Source: an uncultured Pirellulaceae bacterium
GTDB lineage: Bacteria > Planctomycetota > Planctomycetia > Pirellulales > Pirellulaceae
Direction of reading: 5' to 3'
Assembly: GCA_934278005.1 (NCBI GenBank)
Contig: CAKQWG010000105.1
Coordinates: 1-11,049, forward strand
Length of the DNA: 11,049 nt
The notes below the pieces were generated by a model. It did no database searches. It worked only from the letters and a program-made list of their open reading frames with translations, and had not been told where the DNA came from. Positions 1 to 5,929 of the stretch are shown one piece after another. Each line of letters opens with the position of its first letter. The stretch's first letter is position 1. A program made the position numbers and the translations under genes.

Positions 1-602
1 ACCTGCACTCGGTTGAAAGTGTCAGTCCCCGGGTGGTTGAATCGCTGAACGAGATCAGCGCGCAGGGGCAGCGAGCTGCGCAAATTATTCGCAACGTGCG
101 TGAGCTAGTTACAGGTGCAGAACCGAGCAGAAGTCTGGTCGATGTGAACGACGTGGTTCGCACCATCATTCGACTGATCCGCTCTGAGTCGGGCTGGCAC
201 AACGTCAATATTCAAACTGAACTTGATCCCAATGCCGGAGCGGTTTTTGCAGCGAAGGTGGAGCTCGAGCAGGTTCTTTTTAATATTCTTAAAAACGCTA
301 TAGAGGCGGTGGAGGCGGCGAACGGTGGTGAGTGCTCGGTGATTAGCCTTGTCACACTTCGCGGTCATCAAGAGATCGAGCTGGCCGTAAGTGATCAAGG
401 ACCCGGAATCTCGAGAGCAGATATCAGTAGGATATTTGACCCGTTCTTCACCACGAAAGAACAAGGCATGGGGATGGGTCTCTCAATAAGCCGTTCAATT
501 GTTGAAGCGCACGGCGGACGCATGTTGGTCCGCTCGAATCCTGGCAGTGGGGCAACTTTCCGGCTGCTCTTCCCCATCCAGGAAGACAGGAGAGCTGCGT
601 GA
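1..602 (+). CDS. Sensor histidine kinase, C-terminal part (5' end outside window)
   Basis: The reading frame is open from the first bases of the window with no stop, so the gene starts upstream and only about 200 C-terminal residues are seen. A GTG at 33 is just an internal valine codon. The visible part begins in the second helix of a HisKA dimerisation domain (QGQRAAQIIRNVREL) and continues into a complete HATPase_c ATP-binding domain: N box (FNILKNAIEAVEA), G1 box (DQGPGIS), F box (FDPFFTTKE) and G2 box (GMGLSISRSIVEAHGG). The phosphoacceptor histidine and any sensor (PAS or membrane) domain lie outside the window, so the signal cannot be told. The G2/F-box style resembles the FixL/DctB class of kinases that pair with FixJ- or NtrC-type regulators. 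Its stop overlaps the start of the next gene, so the two are presumably translationally coupled and form a cognate pair. Confidence 0.93.
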   Translation, partial: LHSVESVSPRVVESLNEISAQGQRAAQIIRNVRELVTGAEPSRSLVDVNDVVRTIIRLIRSESGWHNVNIQTELDPNAGAVFAAKVELEQVLFNILKNAIEAVEAANGGECSVISLVTLRGHQEIELAVSDQGPGISRADISRIFDPFFTTKEQGMGMGLSISRSIVEAHGGRMLVRSNPGSGATFRLLFPIQEDRRAA

Positions 603-1255
603 AGAATATATGCATAGTTGATGACGATGCAGCGGTGTTGCGCTCACTCCGGGCGCTTCTTGAGTCCGTGGGACTGCCAGTGGTGTCATTTGAATCGCCA
701 GAGGAGTTTCTTTCTATGGCCACTCCGGCAGAACTAAGTTGCATAGTCCTCGATATTCGAATGCCAGGAATGAGTGGAGTTGAGTTGCAAGCAGTTTTGT
801 CGCAACGCGGTTGGAAGCTGCCTGTGATCTTCGTCACCGGACACGGCGATGTTCGTACAGCTGTTCGCGCTGTAAAGGCTGGGGCGGTTGACTTTATCGA
901 AAAGCCGTACAACGATCAGGAACTGCTCGATTGTATTCAGAAGGCCTTGTCGAATGACAGTGCGCGCAACGATGAGGTTGTTGAGTCGGTGACGGTAGCC
1001 AAGAGGTTGCAATCCCTGTCGGTGCGCGAACGTGAAGTCCTTGATTTAGTGGTCGCAGGGCAGTCAAGTAAGGTAATCGCAAGGGAGTTGCAGATAAGCC
1101 CAAAAACGGTGGACTTCCATAGGGGTCGTGTGATCGAGAAGATGCACGCAACATCTACTTTGGACCTTGTTCGACTTGTCTTTGCTTCTGGAAAAAATAA
1201 CGTCACTCATCCATCGCTGTCGACGCTCGTGCCACGCGTGTCCGAGAGAAATTGA
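599..1255 (+). CDS. FixJ/NarL-type response regulator
   Basis: A 218-residue two-component response regulator. The N-terminal receiver domain (about residues 1-120) has the acidic pocket D8-D9-D10, the phosphoacceptor D52 (in VLDIRMPGMSG), T80 (in FVTGHGD) and K102 (in EKPY), all at family positions. A LuxR/FixJ-type helix-turn-helix follows (about 136-195, with LSVREREVLDLVVAGQSSK and SPKTVDFHRGRVIEKM). The length fits the FixJ family. The start is GTG at 599, which shares four bases (GTGA) with the kinase stop at 600-602; AGGAGAG at 588-594 is the ribosome binding site. It should accept phosphate from the upstream kinase and activate or repress transcription. Its targets cannot be read from the sequence. 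The LysR gene just downstream and the catabolic block are possible targets, but this is only inference from position. Confidence 0.95.
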   Translation: MKNICIVDDDAAVLRSLRALLESVGLPVVSFESPEEFLSMATPAELSCIVLDIRMPGMSGVELQAVLSQRGWKLPVIFVTGHGDVRTAVRAVKAGAVDFIEKPYNDQELLDCIQKALSNDSARNDEVVESVTVAKRLQSLSVREREVLDLVVAGQSSKVIARELQISPKTVDFHRGRVIEKMHATSTLDLVRLVFASGKNNVTHPSLSTLVPRVSERN

Positions 1256-1265
1256 GGAGCATGCC

Positions 1266-2186
1266 ATGAGAAGATTGTCGATGCTCCGTTCGATCCAGGC
1301 TTTCGAAGCTGCTGCTCGCCACGGCAATTTTGGAAAGGCCGCTGAGGAGCTTGGTGTGACTGCGACTGCCGTTGGGCAGCACGTTCGCTCGCTGGAGTCG
1401 TGGACAGGAGCAAAGCTGTTTAAACGTGAGACTTCTGGCTCAAATCGTCTTGTTCTTACCAGCTTGGGCGCAACTGCTCTAGTCGACTTTAAAGCTGGGT
1501 TGGATCGAGTTGCGGCGGGCCTGGACAGCCTCCGTGGAACTGAACCGACACGCCCTCTCGTGGTTACCGCCTCTCACTCGTTTGCGAGTTGTTGGCTGTT
1601 GCCGAGGCTGCCAAACTTCTCAGAAAGATATCCATCGATTGAGCTGCGCTTGGAAGTCAATGACGGTCTGGTCGACATCGAGAGTGGCGACGCAGATGTG
1701 GGACTCAGATTCGGCAGCGGGCAATGGGGCGAGTTGGTTGCGCACAAGCTTATGAATGAAGAAGTGTTCCCTGTATGCAGCCCAGACTGGGCGGCTCGTC
1801 ACGGGGAGCAGCCGCTGTGTGAGCTGCTTGCAAAAGCTGTGCTCATTCATGACAAGTCGCTGTCTCGGCTGAACGTTCTTCCCACGTGGGATGAATGGCT
1901 TGCAAAGCTCGGCACATGCCCGTCTACTCCAGACAGAGGTCTCGAAATCAACTCTTCAGCTGGTGCGATCCAAGCTGCCATGGGTGGCCACGGTGTAGCT
2001 CTCGTCAGGCGCGCCTTTGTGGAAAATGAGCTACGTCGCGGACAGCTCTTGAGGCTGGCGCCAGATGTCACTTGGTCCATTGGTTGGAGTTACTACGCTG
2101 TCCATCGAGCACAAGACGAGCGCAAGGAGGCTGTGCGTGCATTCGTGGAGTGGGCGAGAAGCGAAGTAACGCCACAGAAGGATTGA
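1266..2186 (+). CDS. LysR-family transcriptional regulator (GcvA-like)
   Basis: A 306-residue LysR-type regulator. The N-terminal winged helix-turn-helix (about residues 8-66) reads RSIQAFEAAARHGNFGKAAEELG and then VTATAVGQHVRSLE, the standard LTTR recognition region. A LysR substrate-binding domain follows (about 95-300), with the GcvA-type pattern LLPRLPNFSERYP and DADVGLRFGSG. ATG at 1266 is chosen because GAGGAGC at 1254-1260 sits at good distance and because homologues begin just before the helix-turn-helix; the frame is open further up to 1167, but that extension lies inside the response regulator gene. Ten bases separate it from the response-regulator stop, so kinase, regulator and LysR gene probably form one transcript. 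GcvA-like LTTRs bind small organic ligands; here the ligand is unknown. The wing is slightly odd (SGSNRLVLTSLGATAL instead of the usual LTxAG pattern). Confidence 0.93.
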   Translation: MRRLSMLRSIQAFEAAARHGNFGKAAEELGVTATAVGQHVRSLESWTGAKLFKRETSGSNRLVLTSLGATALVDFKAGLDRVAAGLDSLRGTEPTRPLVVTASHSFASCWLLPRLPNFSERYPSIELRLEVNDGLVDIESGDADVGLRFGSGQWGELVAHKLMNEEVFPVCSPDWAARHGEQPLCELLAKAVLIHDKSLSRLNVLPTWDEWLAKLGTCPSTPDRGLEINSSAGAIQAAMGGHGVALVRRAFVENELRRGQLLRLAPDVTWSIGWSYYAVHRAQDERKEAVRAFVEWARSEVTPQKD

Positions 2187-2576
2187 CTGCGCGGCAGCGC
2201 TTGCAAGCGGAGAACTGTGACAGCTCACACGTATAGGCTACCCGTACGTGTCCGTAGGGTGGCTTGCAGTCTTCGTCTGAGTGCTCGATCTCCACGGTGA
2301 GTTCGCCATCTCTTCGGCACACACGCGGAATCCGCTAAACGCATCGCTACATACCGCAGGACCGCTTCTGGCGAGATGGTCTAGGCGCCTGCCCAGTTCT
2401 TGGCGCTTGGCCAGCTCCACTACCGTATGCGTCCGGCCAAGTCATCTTGACTCCGCGCGGCCGGTCGGTCAGGCAGCGCTGCCGGGAGTCCAGCAATAAG
2501 GCAAGAGCTGTCTGAGGCGACTGTCTGGTTGCGTCGGCTCGTCGGCTGGTCTTGCCCCCGCATAACCGGACACGGT
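2187..2576. other. Intergenic region without a recognised gene
   Basis: No convincing gene is seen here on either strand. The short open frames have no recognisable motif and no ribosome binding site. The stretch holds a short palindrome just after the LysR gene (CGCTTGCAAGCG, 2198-2209) and a hairpin (ACACGTA at 2227-2233 with TACGTGT at 2245-2251), neither followed by a T run. The part nearest 2520-2576 is likely the non-coding tail of the IS3-family remnant on the - strand, because such elements end shortly after the orfB stop; TGTCTGG at 2522-2528 would read CCAGACA on the - strand, which fits the ...CA end of that family. The remainder (about 2250-2520) is GC-rich and may be decayed coding or mobile DNA. 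Confidence 0.5.
2227..2251. repeat. Inverted repeat (7-bp stem, 11-base loop)
   Basis: ACACGTA at 2227-2233 pairs perfectly with TACGTGT at 2245-2251. It lies 40 bases after the LysR stop codon. There is no T run on either side, so it is not a classical intrinsic terminator, although it could slow or protect the 3' end of the LysR transcript. Confidence 0.4.
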
Positions 2577-2890
2577 CTACACGCTGGTTGACGCGCTCCC
2601 GGTCTGGGCGACGCGCTGTTGATGTTGCCTGAATTCCCTGGGCGATCGCATCTTCAGGCGCGAGTGCGGATGCACGTTGTTGAAGTGCTCGAATGCCACG
2701 GGCAACTGCGCCATGACCGTCGTGGCGTCCGCCAGGTTCATGCGGCTGACGTAGTCGCGCTTGAAGGTTGACGAAGCTCTCTGCCATGCCGTTGCTTTGC
2801 GGGCTGCACACCGGCGTGGTCACTGGCTTGAGGCCAAGAGACCGAGCAATCGCGCGCGTGTCGCCAGCGATGTACCCACTACCACCGCGA
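2577..2890 (-). pseudogene. IS3-family (IS2-like) transposase orfB remnant, frameshifted
   Basis: On the - strand this is the C-terminal quarter of an IS3-family OrfB integrase. First comes GSGYIAGDTRAIARSLG, then CSPQSNGMAESFVN, which contains the third acid (E) of the DDE catalytic triad. After the asparagine codon near 2767 the frame breaks: the expected continuation FKRDYVSRMNLADATT, and then FEHFNNVHPHSRLKMRSPRE, is found in another frame. It runs to a TAG at 2577-2579, as if about two bases had been lost. The 5' part of the gene, including the first two catalytic aspartates and the whole of orfA, is missing: similarity stops near 2888, where the usual DNGS motif is replaced. The element is therefore dead. 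The family and group are recognised from motifs; the exact IS name is not known. A continuous open frame through this region (2347-2970) is an artefact of the frameshift. Confidence 0.85.
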
Positions 2891-2918
2891 GCGCCTGGTG
2901 GGTATCCCATCAAAAGTC

Positions 2919-2947
2919 TTGACACCAGAAATGTGTTCACATAAAGT
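2919..2947 (+). promoter_or_regulatory. Predicted sigma-70 promoter for the crotonase operon
   Basis: A perfect -35 box TTGACA (2919-2924) is followed after 17 bases by TAAAGT (2942-2947), which matches four of six bases of the -10 consensus. Transcription would start near 2954, inside the operator-like site at 2947-2970, and about 35 bases before the TTG start codon. It lies just outside the decayed IS remnant. No experimental start is known. Confidence 0.55.
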
Positions 2948-2970
2948 GGACATACAGGTCTGTACACCAT
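2947..2970 (+). promoter_or_regulatory. Operator-like site 1, probably for the TetR regulator
   Basis: The 12-base core TACAGGTCTGTA (2953-2964) is palindromic in its outer five bases on each side. It is flanked by TGGAC before and ACCAT after, with one base between. The same 24 bases, inverted and with only two transitions, occur at 5781-5804. The site overlaps the last base of the -10 box and the predicted transcription start, a position where a bound repressor would block the promoter. The TetR gene at 5155-5736 is the last gene of the operon it would control, so autoregulation is likely. Assignment to this TetR protein is inference. Confidence 0.6.
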
Positions 2971-2977
2971 ACTTATT

Positions 2978-2981
2978 GGAG
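2978..2981 (+). promoter_or_regulatory. Ribosome binding site deciding the TTG start
   Basis: GGAG at 2978-2981 stands six bases before the TTG at 2988. No ATG or GTG with a comparable site is found in frame nearby. The open frame reaches back to an ATG at 2898, but that lies upstream of the promoter and inside the edge of the IS remnant. Confidence 0.6.
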
Positions 2982-2987
2982 ATTGCG

Positions 2988-3788
2988 TTGACGACTACCC
3001 CCTCTCACACTTCCGCTGATGAATCCTTGACCTTGGACCTGAGCGGTCGCATTGCTGTTTTGACCTTCAACCGACCTGAGCGTAGAAACCCGCTCTCTGT
3101 GCCAACCATGCACGAATTCATCGAGAAGCTCGAGCGGGTTTCACAAATGGATGACATTGGCGTCATTGTGTTGAAGTCAACCGGCAATGTTTTCTGCTCC
3201 GGTCACGATCTGCGAGAAGTCCACACGGCTAAGCTCGAAGAGGAGCGGAAGCTGTTTGCGTTGTGCTCGACGATGATGCAGAAGATCCAACAAATCCGAC
3301 AGCCCGTGGTGGCATCGGTGCAGGGAATCGCGGCCGCTGCCGGGGCGCAGCTTGTTGCTACATGTGATTTGGCGATCGCGTCTTCCGTCTCGAAATACTT
3401 CACGCCTGGCGTGAAAATGGGCTTGTTCTGTTCAACCCCCATGTTGGCCATTAGCCGGGCGATCGGGCGAAAACGTGCTCTTCAAATGTTGATGACAGGG
3501 GAGCACATCGATGCCCATAGGGCGGCAGACTGGGGGCTTATCAACGAGATAGTCTCGCCTGAAAGCTTAGATGCAAGAGTGATGGAACTTGCGAGTCAAA
3601 TTGCATCGTCCAGTGGACTTGCGCTGAAGGTGGGTAAGCAGGCGTTCTACAGACAAATAGAGATCCCGCAAGCGGAAGCTTACGAACTTATGTCTGAAAC
3701 CATGGCCGTCAACGCAGTGACCTGCGACGCTCGCGAGGGGATTGGCGCATTCTTTGAGAAGCGTACTCCACAGTGGACGGAGTCATGA
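2988..3788 (+). CDS. Enoyl-CoA hydratase/isomerase-family protein (crotonase, ECHDC3-like)
   Basis: A 266-residue crotonase-fold protein, the usual length for the family. The first oxyanion-hole segment is CSGHDL (residues 70-75) and the second is IAAAAGAQL (114-122). The protein continues through CDLAIASS, FTPGVKMGLFCSTP and the C-terminal helices (ALKVGKQAFYRQ, EGIGAFFEKRTPQW). In classical enoyl-CoA hydratase two glutamates do the hydration chemistry (in GCEL and PE); here these positions are Q121 and G141, as in the ECHDC3 subclass, whose reaction is not well established. It should bind an acyl-CoA and stabilise an enolate, but plain hydratase activity is doubtful. The start is a TTG at 2988 with GGAG before it. 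The stop (TGA, 3786-3788) overlaps the start of the flavoenzyme gene, so the two are coupled. It is the first gene of an operon under a predicted TetR-controlled promoter. Confidence 0.9.
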   Translation: MTTTPSHTSADESLTLDLSGRIAVLTFNRPERRNPLSVPTMHEFIEKLERVSQMDDIGVIVLKSTGNVFCSGHDLREVHTAKLEEERKLFALCSTMMQKIQQIRQPVVASVQGIAAAAGAQLVATCDLAIASSVSKYFTPGVKMGLFCSTPMLAISRAIGRKRALQMLMTGEHIDAHRAADWGLINEIVSPESLDARVMELASQIASSSGLALKVGKQAFYRQIEIPQAEAYELMSETMAVNAVTCDAREGIGAFFEKRTPQWTES

Positions 3789-5140
3789 TGGCTGCTGTCA
3801 ATAAGCGTGTTGTCATTGTTGGCGGCGATGCCGCCGGTATGAGTGCCGCCTCCAGGCTCGTGCGGATGGGGATGGCGAAGCACCTGACCGTTTTCGAGCG
3901 CTCGCAAACTGTCTCCTATGCCGCGTGTGGGATGCCATACCATCTTGATGGTCGCATTCCCGATCGCGATGTATTGCTCATACGCAGTGTTAAGCAATTT
4001 GCTGACTCTGGGATTGATGTTCGAGTCGGGCATGAGGCTATTGGTCTGGATGTTGAGAATCAGCGCATCCAGATCTTGGCCGAAGGCCGGGAAACTTTTG
4101 AGCCCTTTGACGCGCTTCTGATCGCGACCGGGGCCCGAGCAGTCGTTCCGCCCATACCTGGGCGAGAGGCGCCAAATGTCTTTACTTTCCGAAGCTTTTC
4201 AGATCTGGAGCGTTTGACCGAATACCTTGAACGCGAACGCCCAGCGCGCGCGGCAATCCTCGGAGGCGGCTACATTGGCGTCGAGCTCGCAGAGGTGCTC
4301 ACGTGCCGGGGTGTAGGGGTCACATTGTTTGAGTCCGAGTCGCAGCTTCTGCCGGCCACATTGGACCAGCCAATGGCATCGCTGGTCATGGATGAGATGC
4401 TAAGAAGTGGTGTCACCTTGAAGCTCGGAGAGCGTGTGCTGTCGCTGGAGCTCGGGCGGGATGGGCGGGTGCACGAGGTTTTGACTCCTTCCGGCTCTTT
4501 CCCAGCCGACGTGGTGATTATGTGTACCGGCGTTCGTCCTGCAACTGAGATCGTCAAGAACACCAGCATTGTTCTTGATGAGAGAACAGGTGCCATCCGT
4601 ACAGACGCGCGTTTGCTTACCAGCCATCCCGCAGTCTGGGCTGCAGGAGACTGTGCTGACCAACTGCATGTGGTCACAGGGCAGCGTGCTTGGATACCCC
4701 TTGGTCCAGCAGCAAACAAGCAAGGACGACTTGCGGCCAACAGCATCGCTGGAATGCCCGTCGCATATAAGGGCGGTGCAGGCACGGCGTTCGTCAAGGC
4801 CTTTGAACTGGAAGTGGGTCGAACAGGGCTCAGCCGTGCTCAAGCGGCAGCCGCAGGTATAGAGCTGGAGTCGGTTACGATCTCCGCCCCTGATGTGGCG
4901 CACTACTACCCTGGATCAAAAGAGACTACGGTCACGCTCCACTGTGAGCGGTCCACTCGGAGGCTGGTGGGAGCGCAGATCATTGGACGAACTGGTGTTG
5001 CGGGACGTACTAACGTGATAGCAACCGCATTGCAGGCGCGAATGACGGTTGATGATTTGTCCGACGTGGATCTCGGCTATGCACCGCCGTTTGCCCCGGT
5101 CTGGGATCCGTTGTTGGTTGCTGCAGGCAGGTTCGCCTGA
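3788..5140 (+). CDS. FAD/NAD(P)H-dependent oxidoreductase, CoA-disulfide reductase-like
   Basis: A 450-residue class of pyridine nucleotide-disulfide oxidoreductase. Seen in order: an FAD-binding Rossmann motif (VVIVGGDAAGMSAAS, residues 8-22), a single-cysteine active site (SYAACGMPYH, C47), LLIATGA, an NAD(P)-binding motif (ILGGGYIGVELAE, about 155-167), the second FAD motif (VWAAGDCAD), and a C-terminal dimerisation domain ending in DLGYAPPFAPVWDPLLVAA. The lone cysteine and the YAPPFxPVWDP tail are typical of CoA-disulfide reductases, NADH oxidases and NAD(P)H-dependent persulfide reductases. No rhodanese or DUF442 extension is present. Its real substrate is open: CoA disulfide, CoA persulfide, or oxygen. 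ATG at 3788 is preferred because GGAG (3779-3782) lies five bases before it; an in-frame ATG at 3785 is possible and would add one residue. It sits between a crotonase and a TetR gene in one operon, which suggests a CoA-linked redox role. Confidence 0.9.
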   Translation: MAAVNKRVVIVGGDAAGMSAASRLVRMGMAKHLTVFERSQTVSYAACGMPYHLDGRIPDRDVLLIRSVKQFADSGIDVRVGHEAIGLDVENQRIQILAEGRETFEPFDALLIATGARAVVPPIPGREAPNVFTFRSFSDLERLTEYLERERPARAAILGGGYIGVELAEVLTCRGVGVTLFESESQLLPATLDQPMASLVMDEMLRSGVTLKLGERVLSLELGRDGRVHEVLTPSGSFPADVVIMCTGVRPATEIVKNTSIVLDERTGAIRTDARLLTSHPAVWAAGDCADQLHVVTGQRAWIPLGPAANKQGRLAANSIAGMPVAYKGGAGTAFVKAFELEVGRTGLSRAQAAAAGIELESVTISAPDVAHYYPGSKETTVTLHCERSTRRLVGAQIIGRTGVAGRTNVIATALQARMTVDDLSDVDLGYAPPFAPVWDPLLVAAGRFA

Positions 5141-5154
5141 CGATTGGAATGGCT

Positions 5155-5736
5155 ATGAAGCAAGCAGTCAGAGAGCGCCCTAACAAGCGCGATTTCATCA
5201 TCGAAGAAGTTTCACGCATCTTCTATCACCGAGGCATCGCCGTTGGCGTTGATACCCTGGCGGATGAGATTGGCATCGCAAAGATGACTTTGTACAAGCA
5301 CTTTCCCACCAAGACGGATCTCATTGTTGCTTGCCTTGAGTATGTCGACGATCGCTACATGGCTAGACTGCAAAATGGCATTCGCGATGTGCATGACCCC
5401 GACGAGAAAGTGTTGGCCATTTTCGATGGCTTGAAGGCGTGGTTTTCGACGCCAAACTTTCGAGGTTGTGCGTTTGTCAATGCGACTACCGAACTCGCGA
5501 ACTCTGATCATCCCGTCCGGAGCACGGTGCTCGCGCACAAGAACAAGACTCGCGCCTGGATCAAGGGGCTGCTAGAGGCATGCAAAATTGTTGACTCTGC
5601 AAAAGTTGCGCACCAGATATCACAACTGATGGAGGGCGCGATCACAATGGCACATGTCGAAGATGATCCGGGGGCTGCTGACGTTGCAAAAGCGACGGCG
5701 GCCCAAATTTTGCGCGCATCTGAACGCACCCAATGA
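5155..5736 (+). CDS. TetR/AcrR-family transcriptional repressor
   Basis: A 193-residue TetR-family regulator. The N-terminal helix-turn-helix (about residues 10-57) shows IIEEVSRIFYHRGIAVGVDTLADEIG and the recognition part IAKMTLYKHFPTKTDLI. The C-terminal ligand and dimer domain contains NFRGCAFVNATTELANSDHPV, the pattern of the common subgroup with an RGCxF motif. ATG at 5155 is preferred to the ATG at 5149, because the only Shine-Dalgarno-like bases (TTGGA, 5144-5148) abut the latter. It begins 14 bases after the flavoenzyme stop, in the same transcript. TetR proteins near acyl-CoA ligases often sense an acyl-CoA or the free acid. The matching operator-like sites at 2947-2970 and 5781-5804 flank its own operon and precede the ligase operon, so it is likely an autorepressor and a repressor of the ligase-transporter operon (inference). 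Confidence 0.93.
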   Translation: MKQAVRERPNKRDFIIEEVSRIFYHRGIAVGVDTLADEIGIAKMTLYKHFPTKTDLIVACLEYVDDRYMARLQNGIRDVHDPDEKVLAIFDGLKAWFSTPNFRGCAFVNATTELANSDHPVRSTVLAHKNKTRAWIKGLLEACKIVDSAKVAHQISQLMEGAITMAHVEDDPGAADVAKATAAQILRASERTQ

Positions 5737-5746
5737 TGAATGCACG

Positions 5747-5774
5747 GCCTGCATAGGCATCAAGTCTTTTTTTT
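5747..5774 (+). terminator. Possible weak terminator after the TetR gene
   Basis: GCCT (5747-5750) can pair with AGGC (5755-5758) around a four-base loop, and a run of eight T follows at 5767-5774. The stem is only four pairs and eight bases separate it from the T run, so this is a poor intrinsic terminator. It may only be partial, letting some transcription pass into the ligase operon. Confidence 0.25.
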
Positions 5775-5780
5775 GGCCAA

Positions 5781-5804
5781 ATGGTATACAGACCTGTACG
5801 TCCA
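5781..5804 (-). promoter_or_regulatory. Operator-like site 2, inverted copy of site 1
   Basis: The core is TACAGACCTGTA (5787-5798), the exact complement of the core of site 1. Read on the - strand it has the same flanks (TGGAC before, ACCAT after), and across 24 bases only two differ, both transitions. It lies 45 bases after the TetR stop and 125 bases before the ligase ATG. It is probably the TetR binding site for the ligase operon. I could not find a convincing -35/-10 pair around it, so which promoter it controls is not settled. Confidence 0.6.
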
Positions 5805-5929
5805 GTTATTTCAAGGGAATAGACGTAGAGGAATTTTTGAAGTTAGCTCGCCAATCGCGACGTATTCCGCCGCGAATTGGTAATCAAATTAACCATGTAA
5901 AGCTTAGGCTTAGTTAGATTGGAGAAAAT

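Noticed and set aside
1167..1265. Upstream extension of the LysR gene to 1167
   Set aside because: It would overlap the response regulator by 89 bases and adds a non-family N-terminus. ATG 1266 has GAGGAGC at the right distance.
2198..2251. Intrinsic terminator after the LysR gene
   Set aside because: Two short inverted repeats are present but no T run follows, so a terminator call is not supported.
2347..2970. 207-codon open frame on the - strand as an intact gene
   Set aside because: Only its first third after residue 30 is transposase-like. After the frame break near 2767 the true continuation is in another frame, so the rest is out-of-frame translation.
2898..2987. Upstream extension of the crotonase to ATG 2898
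   Set aside because: It would place the promoter and operator-like site inside the coding region and adds 30 residues with no counterpart in the family. The TTG at 2988 has a proper ribosome binding site.
5785..5790. TATACA as a -10 box for the ligase operon
   Set aside because: No acceptable -35 sequence lies 16 to 18 bases upstream, and the bases are part of the operator-like site.
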